Origin: Mesorhizobium japonicum MAFF 303099
GTDB taxonomy: Bacteria; Pseudomonadota; Alphaproteobacteria; Rhizobiales; Rhizobiaceae
Assembly (NCBI RefSeq): GCF_000009625.1
Contig: NC_002678.2
Location: forward strand, 124,001-188,000
Reading direction: 5' to 3'
Length of the DNA stretch: 64,000 bases
Shown: one piece after another, positions 29,709-39,116 of the stretch
Numbering within the stretch: the stretch's first letter is position 1
How the letters are laid out: every line of letters starts with the position of its first letter
Notes under the pieces: model-generated
Database searches by the model: none
What the model was told of the DNA's origin: nothing
The model's input: the letters and a program-made list of their open reading frames with translations, nothing else
Made by a program: the position numbers and the translations under genes

Positions 29709-30080
29709 ATGTTTGCCGCCAATTCCAGATCGGCCATCGCCGTTCCATCGGTTGGCCAGCTTGTCCTCCCCCTTTGCGCGGTGATCGCGCTCCTGTCGGC
29801 GCCGGCCATGGCGCACGACGCCAAGCCGACCGCGGCCAAGCCGCAAGGCTGGAGTTATCCGTTCGCCTGCTGCGCGAATTACGATTGTCACGAGGTGTCG
29901 CAGACCTCGATCAGCGAGCGTCCGGAAGGCTATGTCATCAAGGACACCGGGGAGGTGCTGGCCTACAGCGACAGGCGCATCAAGGATTCGCCGGACGGTG
30001 AATACCATTGGTGCGCGCATGAGGCCGGGCTCGACGCCGGCAAGACCATCTGCCTGTTCGTGCCGCCATCGTCCTACTGA
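29709..30080 (+). CDS. small secreted protein of unknown function
   Basis: 123 residues. A signal peptide (about residues 18-35, cleavage near AMA-HDA) leads to an 88-residue mature protein with five Cys in FACCANYDCHEV, HWCAHE and TICLF, and many aromatic and charged residues. The paired Cys suggest disulfides or metal binding. The ATG follows AAGGAA, and a 10-bp palindrome GGAACGTTCC (29698-29707) overlaps that ribosome site. No domain recognised. The 245 bp upstream holds only a GGGCCGCC/GGCGGCCC hairpin near 29511-29528. Confidence 0.75.
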   Translation: MFAANSRSAIAVPSVGQLVLPLCAVIALLSAPAMAHDAKPTAAKPQGWSYPFACCANYDCHEVSQTSISERPEGYVIKDTGEVLAYSDRRIKDSPDGEYHWCAHEAGLDAGKTICLFVPPSSY

Positions 30081-30187
30081 GTTCGTTGCCTGCCGTTCAG
30101 AGTAGAACCTGCTGACAGGCAGTTGTCAGGATCACTTCTTTATGGTGCCTTGCCTCGTGGGCGGCCGACAATGGAGAGGTGATGTTG

Positions 30188-30556
30188 ATGACCATCAAGG
30201 GAAGCTGCCACTGCAAGGCGACGACATTCGAGGTTTCAGAGGCACCGGAAACGGTGACGCAATGCACCTGCTCGTTCTGCTCGAAACGCGGCTCGCTCTG
30301 GGCCTATTATACCCCGTCGCAGTTCAAGCTCATCACGCCACTGAAAAACGTCTCCTTCTATGAGTGGGGCTCGAAAACCGTGAAACATGGTTTTTGCGCC
30401 AACTGCGGCTGCGGCACGTTCACCGAGACGCCGGATTGGTCGACCGGCGAGCCGGATTTCGACAATCCGAAGATCAGCGTCAACTCGCGGCTGTTCGACG
30501 ACTTCAATCTCGACAAGGTGGAAGTGGTGGTCATTGACGGCAAGAATCTCTGGTAA
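30188..30556 (+). CDS. GFA/CENP-V family zinc protein
   Basis: 122 residues from the ATG at 30188, the one best spaced from GGAGAGG (30173-30179); GTG 30179 and ATG 30182 are in frame but too close to that site. The GFA zinc pattern is complete: CHCK near the N-terminus, CTCSFCSKRGS, and GFCANCGCGTF. The type enzyme was named glutathione-dependent formaldehyde-activating enzyme, but most family members have no proven substrate. Single gene, no linked formaldehyde dehydrogenase. Confidence 0.88.
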   Translation: MTIKGSCHCKATTFEVSEAPETVTQCTCSFCSKRGSLWAYYTPSQFKLITPLKNVSFYEWGSKTVKHGFCANCGCGTFTETPDWSTGEPDFDNPKISVNSRLFDDFNLDKVEVVVIDGKNLW

Positions 30557-30683
30557 CTGATCCCGGGAAAAGCCGTCGCGGGCGCTTTTGCCGTTCCGTT
30601 TTTCGCCGCAATTCATGGTACAAGTCGCGGGAAGGGCTGATTTGGCGCCGTCGAAAAAGGCGCGACTTGGAGAGGGACCATCT

Positions 30684-31334
30684 ATGAAGAAGACCGTGCT
30701 CGTCGCCGTGGCGACGGCTTTGCTCGTGAGCGCATGCACCACCACCGATCCGTATACGGGCGACCAGAAGATTTCCAACACAGCCGCAGGTGCCGGTCTC
30801 GGCGCCCTGGCAGGTGCCAGCCTTGGTCTGCTTGCCGGCGGCAACGACCGCCGCAACGCGCTGATCGGCGCCGGCATCGGTGCGCTTGCCGGCGGCGCCA
30901 TCGGCGCCACCATGGATCAGAACGAAGCTGAACTGCGCCGGCAGCTCGAGGGCACCGGTGTCAGCGTCACCCGCAGTGGCGACCAGATCATCCTCAACAT
31001 GCCGTCGGACATTACCTTCAATGTCGATCAGGATGCGGTGAAGCCCGGCTTCTATCCGGTGCTGAACTCGGTTGCGCTGGTGTTGAAGAAATTCAAGCAG
31101 ACCACGGTCGATGTTTTCGGTCACACCGATTCGACCGGCGGCGACCAGCACAATTTCGATCTGTCGCAGCGCCGCGCACTCGCGGTTGCCAACTATCTGT
31201 CCGGTCAGGGCGTCGATCAGCGCCGCTTCGCCGTCACCGGCTTCGGCAAGACGCGACCGATCGCATCCAATGCGACGGCTGCCGGCCGCGAGCAGAACCG
31301 TCGCGTCGAGATCCAGTTGTCGCCGCTCACCTGA
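30684..31334 (+). CDS. OmpA-type peptidoglycan-associated lipoprotein with glycine zipper
   Basis: 216 residues from the ATG at 30684 (AGAGGGA ribosome site). The lipobox is LLVSAC, so it is lipidated at that Cys after about 17 residues. A glycine-zipper segment (about residues 35-80, repeated GAGLGALAGA-like units) precedes the OmpA C-terminal domain (about 100-215) with the peptidoglycan-binding FGHTDSTGGDQHN and the Arg-containing RRALAVANYLSGQGV segments. It resembles E. coli YiaD, a suppressor of outer-membrane assembly defects. It ends at a strong terminator and is probably transcribed alone. Confidence 0.93.
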   Translation: MKKTVLVAVATALLVSACTTTDPYTGDQKISNTAAGAGLGALAGASLGLLAGGNDRRNALIGAGIGALAGGAIGATMDQNEAELRRQLEGTGVSVTRSGDQIILNMPSDITFNVDQDAVKPGFYPVLNSVALVLKKFKQTTVDVFGHTDSTGGDQHNFDLSQRRALAVANYLSGQGVDQRRFAVTGFGKTRPIASNATAAGREQNRRVEIQLSPLT

Positions 31335-31357
31335 CGATCTGTACGGCAACGAATGTG

Positions 31358-31385
31358 AAAACGGCCCCAATGCGGGGCCGTTTTT
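31358..31385 (+). terminator. intrinsic terminator of the OmpA-type lipoprotein gene
   Basis: AAAACGGCCCC (31358-31368) pairs with GGGGCCGTTTT (31374-31384), followed by further T. The 246-bp gap after the lipoprotein gene contains nothing else obvious. Confidence 0.9.
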
Positions 31386-31580
31386 GTGTGAGCGGCCATC
31401 GCACCCCTGCAGCTGTCGCACCTAAGAATTAGCAACAGCTAAATAACAGCTTTCCTACAGTCACGGAAAGGAATAGCATCATCGCTGTTCCAGAGGGGAT
31501 GAGGCGGTACAACTGGCCGCGTAACAAGCATTTTCCCGCCTCGGTCTTGCACGGCCAGATGAAATATCTGGGAGGAATGC

Positions 31581-32189
31581 ATGACAAGAACAACCTGCCT
31601 CGGGCGCTGCGGCGTCCTCGCTTTGACTAGTATTGCAGGTCTGTGGTTGGGTCTCGCCACGGCTCAGGCCGAGGACGCCAACAAGGCCGACATCGAAGCC
31701 TTGAAGAAATCATTGGCCAAGTATGAAGACTATACCGCAGCTGTCCGCGACCTCTATCTGTCGACGGTCGGCTGCGTCTTCTACAGTGGAGAAAAGATAC
31801 CGGGCTCGATGGATTACCCGAAAGGCGCCATGGGCGTCCATTTCGTCAACGTCCCAAGCGTCGGCCAGAAGCTCGACCCTATGAAGCCCAACGTGCTGAT
31901 CTACGAGCCGACCAAGAAAGGCCTCAAGTTGGTCGGCGTGGAGTGGCTGGTGCCGTTGACACCGAACGTCAAGGAAGTCCCCACACTGTTTGGCCAGAAA
32001 TTCATGGGTCCGATGGAGGGACACTATCCGCTCATCCCGAGGGAGTTCGTCCACTACGATCTTCACGCTTGGCTGTTCAGGGACAATCCGAACGGCATGT
32101 TCAGTCCGACGAACCCGAACGTGAAATGCAGCAAGGCCGATTTTCCGATGCTGGAGAAGCCGACCAAGATGATGCCTGGGCCGATGTAA
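31581..32189 (+). CDS. secreted protein of unknown function
   Basis: 202 residues. A signal peptide (cleavage near AQA-EDA, about residue 30) precedes a mature protein starting with a charged helix (ANKADIEALKKSLAKYEDY) and containing GCVFYSGEKIPGSMDYPKGAMGVHFVN and a late FVHYDLHAWLFRDNPNGMFSPTNPNVKC segment. The His/Tyr/Asp pattern (VHYDLHAWLF) recalls hypothetical periplasmic proteins found in several proteobacteria. Ribosome site GGGAGGA. No catalytic family recognised. It converges with the helicase gene 90 bp away. Confidence 0.8.
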   Translation: MTRTTCLGRCGVLALTSIAGLWLGLATAQAEDANKADIEALKKSLAKYEDYTAAVRDLYLSTVGCVFYSGEKIPGSMDYPKGAMGVHFVNVPSVGQKLDPMKPNVLIYEPTKKGLKLVGVEWLVPLTPNVKEVPTLFGQKFMGPMEGHYPLIPREFVHYDLHAWLFRDNPNGMFSPTNPNVKCSKADFPMLEKPTKMMPGPM

Positions 32190-32278
32190 GCGGCCGGCCA
32201 AGCCAATACATGTCGGCGCTGAATTCCGTTGCGTCGGTCCTGAAGACGTTGCGCCGGACTATTTCCGGCTTGGCCCAG

Positions 32279-33922
32279 TCAGACCTTGGCGACGATGCGC
32301 ATGAAGGCCGGCATGTCGTCGCCGAAGCCAACGGTGGTGTCGTTGTCTTCCTGGTGGCGATGGCGGGCAGGGCGGCTGTTGTCGCGCTGCGGCCGGGTGT
32401 CACCCCGTTCCGGTGCGCGCGGTTCGTTGCGATCGGAGGATTTGCGTTCGGTGTTTTCCGAACGGATCGCCTCCTTGCGCGCGCGCCGCTCGCTGATATC
32501 GGCGACGGCCGTCTCAGCCACATCGGGCTGTTCTTGCTGTGCGACCGCGGCATCTTCCTCGCTGTGTCTGGCACGGCGTTCGCCGCCCTTCTTGCGCTCG
32601 CCCCTGTCCTTGCGATCGTCGTCCTTGCGGCCGGCGCGACGCGGTGCGCCTTTGCCCCGGCGCGGAGCATCGTCCTCGCCTTCGCTGGCGACCACGGTCG
32701 ACAGGTCACCGTCATGCCATTCGATCTTGTTGCCGATCAGCCGTTCGATGGCGTCGATATATTTGGTGTCGGACTTGGTCGCGATAGTGAAGGACTTGCC
32801 GGAGCGCCCGGCGCGGCCGGTGCGGCCGATGCGGTGGACATAGTCCTCGGCATGGATCGGCACGTCATAGTTGAAGACGTGGCTGACATCGGGGATGTCG
32901 AGGCCGCGCGCGGCAACGTCAGAAGCCACGAGGTAGCGAAGCTTGCCGTCACGGAAATTGGCCAGCATCTGCATGCGGGCGCGCTGGTCCATGTCGCCAT
33001 GCAGAGCGCCGGCATCGAAATCATATTTCAGCAGCGAGCGGAACAGCTCCGACACCTCGACCTTGCGGTTGCAGAAGATGATGGCGTTCTTCAACTCCGC
33101 GTCTTCAGCTTTGATGAGGTTGCGCAACGTCTCGCGCTTGTCCCAGGGCTTCGAGCCGGATTTGACCAGCCGTTGGGTGATGTTGGTGGCAGCCGACGCG
33201 GCCTTCGAAACTTCGACACGCACCGGCGCGTGCAGAAACTTCTCCGTCAGCTTGGTGATTTCCGGCGGCATGGTCGCCGAGAAGAACAGCGTCTGCCGGG
33301 TGAACGGGATCATCTCGCAGATGCGCTCGATATCGGGAATGAAGCCCATGTCGAGCATCCGGTCGGCCTCGTCGATGACGAGGATCTCAACGCCGTTGAG
33401 CAAAAGCTTGCCGCGCTCGCGATGGTCGAGCAGACGGCCAGGCGTGGCGATCAGCACGTCGGCGCCGCGCTCCAGCTTCTTGTCCTGCTCGTCGAAGGAA
33501 ACACCGCCAATTAACAGCGCGATGTTGAGCTTGTGGTTCTTGCCGTATTTGACGAAGTTTTCCTCGACCTGCGCGGCAAGCTCACGCGTCGGTTCGAGAA
33601 TCAGGGTGCGCGGCATACGGGCGCGGGCGCGGCCCTTTTCCAGTCGGGTCAGCATCGGCAGCACGAAGGAGGCTGTCTTGCCGGTGCCGGTCTGGGCTAT
33701 GCCCAAAATATCCTTGCCGAGCAAGGCGTGTGGGATGGCGCCCGCCTGGATCGGCGTCGGCACGGTATAGCCGGCATCGGTGACTGCGGAAAGGACCTTC
33801 GGCGACAGGCCGAGGTCTGAAAAGGTCAACGCTTCTGGAGCGATCGTGGTGTCTGAGGACAAGTGTTGTTGTCTTTGGCTGGTTCGGGGAAGCGCAACAG
33901 CGTGTGTCGCGGCAAGCGCCAC
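32279..33922 (-). CDS. DEAD-box ATP-dependent RNA helicase
   Basis: 547 residues with a GTG start at 33922; a TTG about 20 codons later, just before SSDTTIAPE, is an alternative. The helicase core has the Q-motif (FSDLGLSPKVLSAVTDAGY), Walker A AQTGTGKT, PTRELA, DEAD (VIDEADRMLD), FSATMP and the C-terminal HRIGRTGRAG. Residues 400-547 are a low-complexity tail rich in Arg, Lys, Asp and Glu, as in RhlE/CsdA-like cold-adaptation helicases. It likely unwinds RNA in ribosome assembly or mRNA decay. Confidence 0.94.
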   Translation of the reverse strand: MALAATHAVALPRTSQRQQHLSSDTTIAPEALTFSDLGLSPKVLSAVTDAGYTVPTPIQAGAIPHALLGKDILGIAQTGTGKTASFVLPMLTRLEKGRARARMPRTLILEPTRELAAQVEENFVKYGKNHKLNIALLIGGVSFDEQDKKLERGADVLIATPGRLLDHRERGKLLLNGVEILVIDEADRMLDMGFIPDIERICEMIPFTRQTLFFSATMPPEITKLTEKFLHAPVRVEVSKAASAATNITQRLVKSGSKPWDKRETLRNLIKAEDAELKNAIIFCNRKVEVSELFRSLLKYDFDAGALHGDMDQRARMQMLANFRDGKLRYLVASDVAARGLDIPDVSHVFNYDVPIHAEDYVHRIGRTGRAGRSGKSFTIATKSDTKYIDAIERLIGNKIEWHDGDLSTVVASEGEDDAPRRGKGAPRRAGRKDDDRKDRGERKKGGERRARHSEEDAAVAQQEQPDVAETAVADISERRARKEAIRSENTERKSSDRNEPRAPERGDTRPQRDNSRPARHRHQEDNDTTVGFGDDMPAFMRIVAKV

Positions 33923-34052
33923 GCGCCTGCAAGATTGGTATTGCGATTAGGCGCAAGCCCGCGATTTGTCAACAGAAACGGGCGGGATTGGCACGATTGT
34001 GAAGTTGTAGCCTTAATCGCGATGCTTAATCCGGCCGTTTGTCACTATCGGC

Positions 34053-34826
34053 TCAGTAACGGAACTGCTCGGCCAGGATGCGCTCGTTCCAGGAGTGATT
34101 GGGGTCGAACAGCAAGGTTGCCGTCGCTGTCGGCGACTCCCGCACCGTTACCGAGGTCACCGCCTTGACCTCCGTATGGTCGGCGGCGGCGTTCACCGGC
34201 CGCTTTTCCGGCTCCAGGATGTCGAAGCGCACAGTCGCCTTGTTGGAAAGCAACGCGCCACGCCAGCGGCGCGGGCGAAACGGACTGACGGGTGTCAGTG
34301 CCAGAAGCGGCGCGTCGAGCGGCAGGATCGGACCATGCGCGGAAAGATTGTAGGCGGTGGATCCGGCCGGCGTCGCGATCATGACACCATCGCAGCTGAG
34401 TTCCTCGAGCCGTATCTGGTCATCGACGCTGATGCGGATCTTAGCCGTCTGGTAGGATTGGCGCCACAGCGCAACCTCGTTGATCGCCAGCGCCGAGACG
34501 GTTTCGCCTTCCGAGGTGACGGCCAGCATCTCCAGCGGCCGGATGGTTTCGGCGACCGCGGCCGCGATGCGCTCGGTGAGCCCCCCCGAACGGTACTCAT
34601 TCATCAGGAACCCGATGGTGCCACGGTTCATGCCGTAGACCTTCTTTCCCGTTCCCATCGTGTCACGCAAGGTCTGCAGCAGGAAGCCGTCACCGCCCAG
34701 GGCCACCACAACCACGGCCTCGGCGACCGAACACTGGCCATAGCGCGCCGACAGACTTTCCAGCGCCGCCTTGGCGTCGGCTGTGTCGGACGAGACGAAG
34801 GCGATGCTGTTGGCGGCTGTGCTCAT
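34053..34826 (-). CDS. nadK: NAD kinase
   Basis: 257 residues from the ATG at 34826; the open frame continues upstream but without homology. It phosphorylates NAD to NADP with ATP or polyphosphate. The Gly44-Gly-Asp-Gly47 motif lies in [11 protein letters not shown], followed by [12 protein letters not shown] and the NE/D-containing [11 protein letters not shown]; the [15 protein letters not shown] loop is also present. The short alphaproteobacterial form. Adjacent genes do not suggest an operon. Confidence 0.95.
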   Translation of the reverse strand: MSTAANSIAFVSSDTADAKAALESLSARYGQCSVAEAVVVVALGGDGFLLQTLRDTMGTGKKVYGMNRGTIGFLMNEYRSGGLTERIAAAVAETIRPLEMLAVTSEGETVSALAINEVALWRQSYQTAKIRISVDDQIRLEELSCDGVMIATPAGSTAYNLSAHGPILPLDAPLLALTPVSPFRPRRWRGALLSNKATVRFDILEPEKRPVNAAADHTEVKAVTSVTVRESPTATATLLFDPNHSWNERILAEQFRY

Positions 34827-35191
34827 GGCTTCCCGATCGCGACCGATTGGCGGCGGCAGGTCTGGCCGCGCCCGCGCCGGGGTAGCACGGGGTGGGCAGC
34901 TCTGCAAAGAGAGCCGTTGCGGCGGCGTGCAAGGCTGCGGCGACAGCATCGTGCGAACCTGCGGATCGCGCTTCATGACAGGGCACGCGCGAATGTGATG
35001 GTTAAGGCTGGGCTTAAAGTCTCGTAAAGGCGGATCGATCATGTTAGCCGGCATGAATGGCGTGGGGGCGCCCGCAGCACGCTTGTATCCTTCGGGATGC
35101 CAAAAGGATGCTGCGGCACTTTTGATTAGTGCGCATGATCCCCGGGAAATCTGAAGTTCGGGGCACGCACCAACCAGACGAGGCCGACATA
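34827..35191. other. non-coding stretch upstream of nadK
   Basis: No convincing gene; it should hold the nadK promoter on the minus strand. A GGATGC...GCATCC pairing is visible near 35095-35110 (GGGATGCCAAAAGGATGC). Together with the following stretch it forms a 935-bp region nearly empty of genes. Confidence 0.35.
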
Positions 35192-35356
35192 TTGCCGGTA
35201 GCACGCCTGATCATCGTCTTTGTCATGCTGGGTAGCTTCGCGCTGGTCTTCGCCGAGCTTGTGCGCCAGTCGGAAAACATGAGCATGAGACCGCTGCCGA
35301 CAGCGTCGCGCTGCGGCGATGCCACCGGAATGCCTTGCCCGCAACGGGCACTGTAG
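35192..35356 (+). CDS. possible small membrane protein
   Basis: A 54-residue frame beginning at TTG 35192, eight bases after GAGG. It has one strong hydrophobic helix ([21 protein letters not shown]) and a polar C-terminus. An ATG at 35135 in the same frame is an alternative start but gives a non-helical extension. The helix is convincing, but the unusual start codon and lack of a known family leave it doubtful. Confidence 0.35.
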   Translation: MPVARLIIVFVMLGSFALVFAELVRQSENMSMRPLPTASRCGDATGMPCPQRAL

Positions 35357-35410
35357 GTCGCCGCAATACGCTTGCTCGTCTGTAGGGACAGCCGACGCCC
35401 GGCCTAAAGC

Positions 35411-35441
35411 GCCTGAGAAACCAAAACTTGGCGGCTCAGGC
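35411..35441. repeat. intergenic hairpin in the long leader of the binding-protein gene
   Basis: Nested pairing: GCCTGAG (35411-35417) with CTCAGGC (35435-35441), and inside it CCAA with TTGG, separated by symmetric 3-nt internal loops. No T-run. The rest of 35357-35761 contains no gene. Confidence 0.5.
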
Positions 35442-35557
35442 CATCATGCCGAGTGCGAAAGAGATCGATTCTACCCCGCGCCACCTGCCATTCCATCCGC
35501 AGCTTGCTGTCTGGTCCAGGGCAACTGGCGAACCGCGGCAACACCTGAGAATAGATA

Positions 35558-35586
35558 TTGACTGTATAGTTAGTTATAATTAATCC
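35558..35586 (+). promoter_or_regulatory. candidate housekeeping promoter upstream of the binding-protein gene
   Basis: TTGACT (35558-35563), 17 bp, TAATCC (35581-35586), inside the only strongly AT-rich patch of the region (TATAGTTAGTTATAATTA). It would start a transcript about 170 bp before the gene at 35762. Spacing and -35 are good, the -10 is moderate. Confidence 0.4.
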
Positions 35587-35761
35587 TAGCGCAGATCACC
35601 AAGTTGGCCAGCTGGCATCCGCCGGTGAATGGCCACGAAAAGGGGAATATTTTGACAGCCAGCCGGCCCACCTTGGGCCGAAGGGCAGAGCCAGGCTTGT
35701 TCATCAGCAGGAGACGGACCGAGGCGGCGACGCAGCCGGTCCCAACAATGGGAGCACTAGC

Positions 35762-36796
35762 ATGAACTGGAAACTGACCGCGGCGGCCGCCGGGCTGTCG
35801 CTGCTCGCCGCAACCGGCGTTGCCCGCGCCGATGGCGAACTCAACATCTACAATTGGGGCAACTACACCAGCCCGGACCTCATCAAGAAGTTCGAGGACA
35901 CCTACAAGGTCAAGGTCACCGTCACCGACTATGATTCCAATGACACCGCATTGGCCAAGGTCCGCCAGGGCGCGTCCGGCTATGACATCGTCGTGCCGTC
36001 GGCCAGCGTCGTGCCGGTCTGGATCAGCGAAGGTCTGCTCCTGGAGACCGACCCTAACAAGATGGAGAATTTCAAGAATGTCGATCCGCGATGGGCCGAC
36101 GTTCCCTTCGATCCAGGCCGCAAATACACTGTTCCATGGCAGTGGGGCACGACAGGCATTTCGGTGAACAAGTCGGTGTATTCCGGCGACCCGAACACCT
36201 CGGCGATTTTCCTCGACCCGCCGCCGGAGCTTGTCGGCAAGATCAATGTCGTGCCCGAAATGGGGGACATCATGTTCCTCGCCATCGCTTATGAAGGCGG
36301 TAAATATTGCACCAACGATATGCAGGTGCTGAAAAAGGTGCACGACAAGCTGGTCGAGGCGAAGGCGAAATGGCTCTCGCTCGACTACGCGGCCGTAGAC
36401 GGCCTGGGCCGGGGCGACATTGCCGCCGGCGTCAACTGGAACGGCATATCGCTGCGCGAGCGGCTGCAGAACAACAAGATCGTCTACGGCTATCCCAAGG
36501 AAGGCTTTCCGATCTGGATGGACAATGTCGCCGTCCTCAAGGACGCCAAGAATGTCGAGAACGCCAAGCTGTTCCAGAACTTCATCATGGACCCGAAGAA
36601 CGCGGCGATGATCTCGGCTTTCGCCCGCTACGCCAACGGCATCAAGGGCTCCGAGGCTTTCATGCCGGACGACATGAAGACGGCGCCGGAAGTGGACGTT
36701 CCGGCTGAATTTGCCGCCAAGGGCCAGTTCATGCCGGCCTGTCCATCGGATGTGCAGGCGCTCTACACGAAGATCTGGACCGACCTCCAGAAATAG
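35762..36796 (+). CDS. polyamine-type ABC transporter substrate-binding protein (PotD/PotF family)
   Basis: 344 residues with a signal peptide (cleavage near ARA-DGE, residue 24). The mature protein opens with [19 protein letters not shown], the hallmark of PotD/PotF-like periplasmic binding proteins, and has [33 protein letters not shown] and a late [14 protein letters not shown] segment. No permease or ATPase genes accompany it; instead an amidase and a TetR gene follow. It may share the transporter encoded at 39.9-43.7 kb. GGGAG ribosome site. The ligand, a polyamine or an amide-containing compound, is inferred. Confidence 0.9.
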   Translation: MNWKLTAAAAGLSLLAATGVARADGELNIYNWGNYTSPDLIKKFEDTYKVKVTVTDYDSNDTALAKVRQGASGYDIVVPSASVVPVWISEGLLLETDPNKMENFKNVDPRWADVPFDPGRKYTVPWQWGTTGISVNKSVYSGDPNTSAIFLDPPPELVGKINVVPEMGDIMFLAIAYEGGKYCTNDMQVLKKVHDKLVEAKAKWLSLDYAAVDGLGRGDIAAGVNWNGISLRERLQNNKIVYGYPKEGFPIWMDNVAVLKDAKNVENAKLFQNFIMDPKNAAMISAFARYANGIKGSEAFMPDDMKTAPEVDVPAEFAAKGQFMPACPSDVQALYTKIWTDLQK

Positions 36797-36824
36797 CGTC
36801 GCCGGACCACCCAACCAATAGCCA

Positions 36825-36847
36825 CCGGACCGCGACGCGCGGTCCGG
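36825..36847 (+). repeat. 10-bp perfect hairpin between binding-protein and amidase genes
   Basis: CCGGACCGCG (36825-36834) pairs with CGCGGTCCGG (36838-36847) with a 3-nt loop, without a T-run. Such hairpins often protect the 3' end of a highly expressed binding-protein mRNA and lower expression of the next gene. Confidence 0.6.
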
Positions 36848-36893
36848 CAACCCTTCATGCCAGGTGCGGTCTCGCGATCGCGGGAGATTTCCG

Positions 36894-38321
36894 ATGTCCG
36901 ATCTCGACCTTTGCTACATGCCGGCCCATGAGGCGCTGCGGCTGTTCAAGGCGAAGAAACTCTCGCCTGTCGAATTGATGCAGGCCACTATTCGCCGCGC
37001 CGAAGCCACCAGATCGTCGATCAACTGCTTCACCTTCACGCATTTCGAAGAGGCGATGAAGCTGGCCGCCAGGGCCGAGGCGAAATACGCCAGGGGCGCC
37101 AGGGCCGGCGCGCTCGAAGGCCTGCCGATCGGCATCAAGGACGAGAGCTACATCAAGGGCAAGCCGACCTCGCATGGCTCGCTGCTGTCCAGGGATGCAA
37201 TAGGCGGCCACACCTCGACGATGAACGAGCGCATCATGAAGGCCGGCGGCATCGTGCATGCCCGCACGGCGACACCCGAGTTCAGCTGCGCGGGCTATAC
37301 CTGGTCGAAGCGGTGGGGCGTCACCCGCAACCCGTGGAATCCAGACTTCACGCCGGGCGGTTCGTCGGGTGGTGCTGCGGCAACGCTCGCTTCCGGAACA
37401 TCATCGATCGCCACCGGTTCGGACATTGCCGGATCGATCCGCATTCCCGCCTCAGCCTGCGGTCTCGTCGGCTACAAGCCGCCTTACGGCCGCAATCCCG
37501 ATGAGCCGCCCTTCAACCTCGATTTCTACTGCCACACCGGGCCGCTGGCGCGAAACGTCAGGGATGCGATCCTGCTGCAGAACGTCATGGCCGGACCGAG
37601 CCCACTCGACATCGCCACGCTGCGTCCCAAATTACGCCTGCCGTTCGACTTCAAGCCGATCAAAGGCTGGAGAATAGCCTTTTCCATGGACCTCGGCTCC
37701 TTCGAGGTGGACCCTGACGTGCGCAAGAACACGCTCGCCGCCTGCGATGTGTTCCGTTCGCTCGGCGCCACGGTCGAGGAAGTCGATCTTGGCTGGGATG
37801 ATGGGGTGCTCAAGGCCGGGATGGCCTATCTCGAGCACCTGTTCGGCGCGTCGCTGTCGCAACTGCTCGCGGAGCACGCCAAAGACATGACCAGCTATGC
37901 CCGGCGGTTTGCCGAGGATGGGCGAAAGTCCAAGGCCACCGACTTTGTGGCGACGCTGGATGTGGCGGCCAGGATGTACCAGACGCTCGGTCCGCTGCTG
38001 GAGACCTACGATGTGCTGATCTGCCCGACAAACGCGCTGCCCGCGGTGCCGGCGGAGTTCGACCAGACCACGGACAGGGTCGAAATCAACGGCACAGAGG
38101 TGAACCCCTCGCTGGGCTGGGTGATGACGACGCCGTTCAACATGCTGAGCCGTTGCCCGGTTCTGTCCATACCGTCGGGCCACGCCGCCAGCGGCGTGCC
38201 GACAGGCATCCAGATCGTCGGCCGCACCTATAGCGACGCCGATGTCTTTCGGGCCGGGCTGGCCTATGAAACGGCCCGGGGGCAATGGTATGGGGACACC
38301 GGGACACGCCCGTCGCTCTGA
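36894..38321 (+). CDS. amidase signature family hydrolase
   Basis: 475 residues from the ATG at 36894 (GGGAGA ribosome site). The Ser-cisSer-Lys triad is visible: Lys82 in GLPIGIKDE, Ser157 in TPGGSSGGAAA and the nucleophile Ser181 in GSDIAGSIRIPAS. It hydrolyses a carboxylic amide; the family covers many substrates from aryl amides to Glu-tRNA, but GatA is excluded by context and by differing flanks. It sits between a polyamine-type binding protein and a TetR regulator, suggesting it acts on an imported amide or acyl-polyamine (inference). Confidence 0.92.
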   Translation: MSDLDLCYMPAHEALRLFKAKKLSPVELMQATIRRAEATRSSINCFTFTHFEEAMKLAARAEAKYARGARAGALEGLPIGIKDESYIKGKPTSHGSLLSRDAIGGHTSTMNERIMKAGGIVHARTATPEFSCAGYTWSKRWGVTRNPWNPDFTPGGSSGGAAATLASGTSSIATGSDIAGSIRIPASACGLVGYKPPYGRNPDEPPFNLDFYCHTGPLARNVRDAILLQNVMAGPSPLDIATLRPKLRLPFDFKPIKGWRIAFSMDLGSFEVDPDVRKNTLAACDVFRSLGATVEEVDLGWDDGVLKAGMAYLEHLFGASLSQLLAEHAKDMTSYARRFAEDGRKSKATDFVATLDVAARMYQTLGPLLETYDVLICPTNALPAVPAEFDQTTDRVEINGTEVNPSLGWVMTTPFNMLSRCPVLSIPSGHAASGVPTGIQIVGRTYSDADVFRAGLAYETARGQWYGDTGTRPSL

Positions 38322-38411
38322 GTCATTCCGGGATCAGCCGGCGTGGCATATGTAGCAAGGCAATCTGTGCGGCGGGATATGTCCGCCGCGGGTCCGAAAG
38401 GCCTGACGAAC

Positions 38412-39110
38412 ATGGCGCAACGCAAGACAACCGCGAAGCCGGAGAAACGCAAGGTCGTGACCAAGGGCGCGGCAAACGATGCCGCGCCGCCCAAGGACCG
38501 TCGGCGCGAGCGCGGCGAAGCGAGCGTACAGCGCATCATCGACGCCACCATCGAGCTCATCGCCGAGGAGGGCCTGGCAAGCCTTACCATGCAGCGCATC
38601 GCCGAACATGTCGGCTCGTCCAACGCGCTGGTCGTCTTTCATTTCCGCAGCAAGGAAAACCTGTTCCGCGCCGTGCTGCAGTATCTCAGCGATCAGTATG
38701 ACGCGCTGTGGATCACCCTGGTGCGGGCGCCCGGCCTGTCTCCGGTCGAAAGGCTGCTCGGTGCCGTCGATTGTGCGCAGCGTTTCGCCCGGCAGCATCC
38801 GAAATGGGTGTCGGTCTTTGTCGTGTTCTCGAGTGACCGCAAGAGCATGCAGATCTACAACGAAATCGGCCTGCCGAGCGATCTTGCCTACACCGCCGAA
38901 GCGCGCGAACTGCTGATCGAGATTTCGCGCAGCGGCGGCTATGCCGGTGTCGACATCAACACCTTGTCGGAGAGCCTGAATTATCTGGTTCACGGCGCAT
39001 GGTACTGGGACCACCTGAACCCTTCAAGCCGTGACACCAATGTGCTGCGCAAGACCATGCTGCTCCTGCTGCACCAGGCATTTCCGCGGCATTTTGAACT
39101 GATGCCGTAG
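38412..39110 (+). CDS. TetR/AcrR-family regulator
   Basis: 232 residues from the ATG at 38412; an ATG at 38343 is in frame, only 20 bp after the amidase stop. A basic N-terminal extension of about 35 residues precedes the helix-turn-helix (about 38-85: IIDATIELIAEEGLASLTMQRIAEHVGSS with a NALVVFHFRSKENLF end). This resembles BetI-like repressors. The C-terminal ligand domain is unremarkable. It probably controls the binding-protein/amidase genes upstream in the same direction. Confidence 0.9.
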   Translation: MAQRKTTAKPEKRKVVTKGAANDAAPPKDRRRERGEASVQRIIDATIELIAEEGLASLTMQRIAEHVGSSNALVVFHFRSKENLFRAVLQYLSDQYDALWITLVRAPGLSPVERLLGAVDCAQRFARQHPKWVSVFVVFSSDRKSMQIYNEIGLPSDLAYTAEARELLIEISRSGGYAGVDINTLSESLNYLVHGAWYWDHLNPSSRDTNVLRKTMLLLLHQAFPRHFELMP

Positions 39111-39116
39111 CTGTTC

